NCBI RefSeq assembly: GCF_015694525.1 | Contig: NZ_JADQDM010000026.1 | Coordinates: 1-50,304, forward strand | Origin: Hymenobacter ruricola | GTDB taxonomy: Bacteria; Bacteroidota; Bacteroidia; Cytophagales; Hymenobacteraceae | Direction: 5' to 3' | Length of the DNA stretch: 50,304 nt | Part shown: positions 47,158 through 50,304 of the stretch, piece by piece | Numbering within the stretch: the stretch's first letter is position 1 | Layout: each line of letters opens with the position of its first letter | Translations under genes and position numbers: made by a program | The notes under the pieces: model-generated | What the model was told of the DNA's origin: nothing | What the model saw: the letters and a program-made list of their open reading frames with translations, nothing else | The model's database searches: none

Positions 47158-49821
47158 CTACTCCACCACCAAGCGCTGGCTGAGCTGGCCGCAACGCAGC
47201 ACGTAGGCGCCGGCGGGCAGGCCGCGCAGGTCCAGTTCCGTTTCGGGCGTGGCCGGGGAGCGGTATTGCCGCACCACCCGGCCCAGCGCGTCGGTCAAAA
47301 CCACGGGCAGACGGGGGGCCCCGGCGGGCAGGCGCAGCGTGGCCACGCCGTGGGCCGGGTTGGGGAACAGAGCCGCAAAGGGCGCGGCCGGGGCCTTCGT
47401 GGCCAGCGGCGCGTTGGGGTCGTAGATGCCGAAGTAGGCCATCGCCTTGCTGCCGTCGCCGGTGGCGCCAAAATTCCCACCAGCGTAAAGTTTATTGTTT
47501 GTTCCCATAGCTATAGCCAGTACATTTTTATTCGTGCCCGTCCCCAAGCTATTCCAGGAAGCACCATTCCAACGGGATACATAGTTCATGGAGGCACCGC
47601 CCGATTGAGTGAAAGTCCCCCCGGCGTACACGTCCCCATTGCCGTCAATTGCCAATCCTGTAACACCAATATTCGAAGCAACGGGGCCAGTAAAGCCACT
47701 GCCCAAGTTGCTCCACGCGGTGCCATTCCACATAGCCACCAAGCTGGCCGGTTGGCCACCGGCTTGCCTAAAAGTCCCGCCAGCGTAGACGTCTCCGTTG
47801 CCGGCCACCGCCAGCGCAAGGACGGCGCCATCCGTGCCGCTGCCCAATGCGCTCCACGATGTACCATTCCATTTAGCCACCCGGATGGCAGTCGTCCCGC
47901 CAGCCTGATTAAAGCTGCCCCCCGCATATAAGTCACCATTTGGAGCCACGGCCAGCGCATACACATCTCCATTTACGCCGTTGGAAAAGCTTGTTCCCAA
48001 CAGGCTCCAGCTCGTTCCGTTCCAGCGGGCCACTCCTCGGGCAAAAGAGCTGCCGACTCTCACATTGATGCCAGTTCCCCCGACGTAGATGTCCCCATTG
48101 GGAGCTTCAGCAAGGGCCGATACTATCCCGCCGTTCACGCCGTTGCCATTGCTGGTGACCAAGGCACTCCAGGCCGTCCCGTTCCATTTGGCAATGCCTT
48201 CGGCGGCAACCCCACCGGCGGTGTCAAAGGTGCCCCCCACGTACACGTCCCCGTTTCGAGCAACCAGCAACGCCTCCACTATGGCCAAGCTGCCGGATGC
48301 CCTTACGCCATTGGCCGCGCCGGTGCCTAGGGTACTCCACGCCGTGCCGTTCCATTTGGCGATTCGATTCACCGCCACGCCTCCCGCCTGGGTGATATTG
48401 CCGCCCACGTACACGTCGCCATTGGGAGCGACGGCCACGGCATAGACTTGCGAGTCCAAGCCCAAAGCGGTAGCACCGCCCACATTGTTCCACGCGGTGC
48501 CGTTCCACTTGGCCAAGCGGTTTGCCTTCAGAGCACCGACTTGGGAAAAGATGCCGCCGGCATACACGCTGCCACCCCCGTCAACAGCCACCCCGTAAAC
48601 CGTGTAGCTGAAAGCGGGGGCCGTGCTGAGCGCCACCCACGCGCTGCCGTTCCAGCGCGCCACGTTGCTGGTTGCCTGGCCGCTGGCCGCGTTAAAGTAT
48701 CCCCCAGCGTAAACATCACCGTTTGCACCCACCGTCAGGGCATAGACGTAGCCGCCGCCGGGGCTGAGGCTGGTCCAGGCCGCCCCGTTCCAACGAGCGA
48801 CCTGAGTGAGGCTGAGAGTTGAGGTGCCCCCCAGAAAAAAGCGGCCGCCTGCATATACGTCGCCATTGGGGGCCAGCGCCAGCGCATACACCTCGCCACC
48901 GCCAAAGCCACCGTTTCTTCCAGAGTCCATGTCATGCCAAGTGGTGCCGTCCCAGTAAGCAACGCTCTGAGCGCTGTTGGCTCTGCCGGATATGCCAAAT
49001 ATCCCGCCCACGTATAAATTCCCATTGCCTGCCACCGCCAAGGCGTTAACCGTACCAAACACGCCTTCGGCTCCCGTCGCACCCAAGGCACTCCACGCCA
49101 TGCCGTTCCACTTGGCCACGTTGCTGACCGACGTTGTGGCACTCATCGTAGCCGGTGAGAACCCAGCGAAGGAAAACGACCCGCCCACGTACAAATCCCC
49201 GTTTCCGGCCACCGCCACCGCATTCACTTCGCCATTTACGCCGTTGTAGGTCGCCGATGCGCCTACGGCACTCCAGGCCGTGCCATTCCAGCGGGCCACG
49301 TTGTTGGCGGCTACGCCGCCCGCCTGGGTGAAGGTGCCGCCCGCGTACACGTCCCCGTTGGGAGCCACGGCCAACGCCAGCACCCCGTTGCCCGTGATAC
49401 CGCCCCCCAATGCCCGCCAGGTCGTGCCATCCCAGCGGGCTACCCGGCTGGCCGCCGTTTCGCCGATAACGGAAAAAGCCCCGCCGATGTAGATGTTTGC
49501 GCCCGACCGCACCACCACGCGCACATCGGCGTCGGCACCTATAGGCAGACCAAACCCGTCCGCCCACCGCTCATCCCCACTCCCGGCCACGCCCGCCGGC
49601 CGAAACACCGGCCGCCCGTCCGGCGCCGTCCGCATCCGGAACTGACTGGCATCGAAGGAGCCGTTGGCGCCGGGGCGCAGGGTGCCGTCGGGGTTGAGGG
49701 CGGCGGCCAGCGAGGGCGTGGCTGCGGCGGGCGGCGTGCCCGGCCACGTCACGGCCCGCGCCGGGCCGGTCAGTTGGAGCAGGAACAAGGGCAGGAGCCA
49801 GCGGAGTAACTGTTTTTTCAT
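47158..49821 (-). CDS. WNGTxW-repeat beta-propeller-like T9SS secreted protein (copy 2)
   Basis: 887 aa, start at MKKQLLRWLLPLFLLQLTGP (signal peptide); the longer frame to 49884 adds non-signal residues. Also about thirteen repeats with (V/I)A(R/K)WNGTAWSxLG and NGDVYAGGxF. The N-terminal segment FRMRTAPDGRPVFRPAGVAG and the sorting domain LDLRGLPAGAYVLRCGQLSQ are nearly the same as in copy 1. The central repeats (about 47480-49250) are more diverged and less GC-rich than copy 1. Clear tandem duplication. Confidence 0.85.
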   Translation of the reverse strand: MKKQLLRWLLPLFLLQLTGPARAVTWPGTPPAAATPSLAAALNPDGTLRPGANGSFDASQFRMRTAPDGRPVFRPAGVAGSGDERWADGFGLPIGADADVRVVVRSGANIYIGGAFSVIGETAASRVARWDGTTWRALGGGITGNGVLALAVAPNGDVYAGGTFTQAGGVAANNVARWNGTAWSAVGASATYNGVNGEVNAVAVAGNGDLYVGGSFSFAGFSPATMSATTSVSNVAKWNGMAWSALGATGAEGVFGTVNALAVAGNGNLYVGGIFGISGRANSAQSVAYWDGTTWHDMDSGRNGGFGGGEVYALALAPNGDVYAGGRFFLGGTSTLSLTQVARWNGAAWTSLSPGGGYVYALTVGANGDVYAGGYFNAASGQATSNVARWNGSAWVALSTAPAFSYTVYGVAVDGGGSVYAGGIFSQVGALKANRLAKWNGTAWNNVGGATALGLDSQVYAVAVAPNGDVYVGGNITQAGGVAVNRIAKWNGTAWSTLGTGAANGVRASGSLAIVEALLVARNGDVYVGGTFDTAGGVAAEGIAKWNGTAWSALVTSNGNGVNGGIVSALAEAPNGDIYVGGTGINVRVGSSFARGVARWNGTSWSLLGTSFSNGVNGDVYALAVAPNGDLYAGGSFNQAGGTTAIRVAKWNGTSWSALGSGTDGAVLALAVAGNGDVYAGGTFRQAGGQPASLVAMWNGTAWSNLGSGFTGPVASNIGVTGLAIDGNGDVYAGGTFTQSGGASMNYVSRWNGASWNSLGTGTNKNVLAIAMGTNNKLYAGGNFGATGDGSKAMAYFGIYDPNAPLATKAPAAPFAALFPNPAHGVATLRLPAGAPRLPVVLTDALGRVVRQYRSPATPETELDLRGLPAGAYVLRCGQLSQRLVVE

Positions 49822-49897
49822 AAAGGGTAGTAGAAGAGTCGGCAAAAAGCTAAATGCCTGCTGAAAGGTAGCGAGTAGCGGCAATTCGTTTTCGCGG

Positions 49898-49977
49898 TGT
49901 TATAAGAATCAGGGAGGGGTCAGATTTTATAACAGCGGGTTGTTATAAAATCTGACCCCTCCCTGATTCTTATAACA
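49898..49977. repeat. Perfect long palindrome (REP/MITE-like)
   Basis: Perfect 37-base arms (49898-49934 and 49941-49977; TGTTATAAGAATCAGGGAGG...) with a 6-base loop GCGGGT. Its sequence differs from the other three palindromes in the window. It lies between two divergently oriented genes. Confidence 0.85.
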
Positions 49978-50038
49978 GCCCGCCCTATCTTGCCCGCTCA
50001 CTACTAGCCCGGCCCCGGCTGAGGGGCCACGCCCGCGT

Positions 50039-50304
50039 ATGATTCCCCTGATTTCGCCCACCGGCACCGGGCTGCTGGCCGAGCTGCGCGCCTGGTTCGG
50101 CCTCACCCAGGCCAACATGGCCCGGCTGCTGGGCGTGGGCCAGGTGCCGGTGGCGCAGGCCGAAACCGGCGCCCGCCTGCTGCCGGCCGCCGCCTGGCCC
50201 CGCCTGCGCGCCCTGCAAGCCGCCAGCCGCGCCCCCGCCACCGCCCTGCCCCCGCCCGACCTGGGCCCCCTGCGCGCCCGCCTGGCCCAGTGCCGGGCCC
50301 AGGC
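50039..50304 (+). CDS. XRE-like HTH protein, truncated by the window end
   Basis: 88 codons visible from ATG at 50039, no stop before the end. LRAWFGLTQANMARLLGVGQ followed by VPVAQAETGARLLP is an XRE-type helix-turn-helix. Ala/Pro-rich sequence then follows (RAPATALPPPDLGPLRARLA). Probably a transcriptional regulator or a nucleoid-associated HTH protein; the rest lies outside. Confidence 0.65.
   Translation, partial: MIPLISPTGTGLLAELRAWFGLTQANMARLLGVGQVPVAQAETGARLLPAAAWPRLRALQAASRAPATALPPPDLGPLRARLAQCRAQ

Overview
The window looks like chromosomal DNA from a Bacteroidota of the Hymenobacter/Cytophagales type. Intergenic DNA is GC-rich and protein coding. Promoters carry the Bacteroidota -7 element TAnnTTTG, often only a few bases before the start codon. 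Secreted proteins end in type IX secretion (T9SS) sorting domains. Arginine synthesis uses the Bacteroidota route with an N-acyl-ornithine carbamoyltransferase. All identifications are by reading; no search was run.

0.1-8.1 kb, minus strand: an RNA repair / RNA quality-control island. In transcription order it holds a PcfJ-like protein, a Ro60 (TROVE-vWA) protein, a tandem array of about eight tRNA-like non-coding RNA units (5062 down to 3659), and two paralogous RtcB RNA ligases. Each unit has an individual but self-complementary terminal stem, a conserved GGUGCCGUAG / CUACUUCG leader, a conserved YUGUUGCC trailer, a covarying leader-trailer helix, and a tRNA-derived body. In the best units the body is circularly permuted: T-arm, tetraloop-capped acceptor stem, D-arm, then the 5' anticodon strand. 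This is the architecture expected of bacterial Y RNAs (YrlA type), the Ro60 partners that mimic tRNA. I regard this multi-copy, multi-isotype Y-RNA-like array between Ro60 and RtcB as the main discovery candidate.

8.1-15.7 kb: mixed housekeeping and accessory genes. These are two possible micro-transcription units, an HDAC-family deacetylase, a J-domain protein, a YiiM-like MOSC protein, a TetR / alpha-beta hydrolase / NmrA group with a visible operator, a PD-(D/E)XK nuclease and a half-size EamA transporter.

15.7-31.7 kb: arginine and carbamoyl-phosphate synthesis. argB-argE-argH (minus) diverges from a GNAT acetyltransferase (argA role)-argG-argC-argD-carA-carB (plus), with argF' further downstream. 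The two arms start from back-to-back promoters. The plus-strand leader may encode an Arg-containing leader peptide. Three small AT-richer genes and one AT-rich TIR-TPR gene (defence-like, frameshifted at an A-run) interrupt the cluster.

31.7-39.3 kb: a degraded stretch, a VOC/AraC pair, a LamG-T9SS secreted protein, and a probable prophage remnant (S24-type repressor, non-coding debris, beta-helix tail-spike-like protein) ending at the 3' side of tRNA-Lys(UUU).

39.3-50.3 kb: TPR/SH3-like protein, MOSC protein, DUF2461 protein, deoxynucleoside kinase, STAS-like protein, secreted protein, GNAT, CDGSH iron-sulfur protein, two tandem giant WNGTxW-repeat T9SS proteins, and a truncated XRE-like gene at the edge. 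Four different long palindromes (REP/MITE-like) sit in intergenic gaps.
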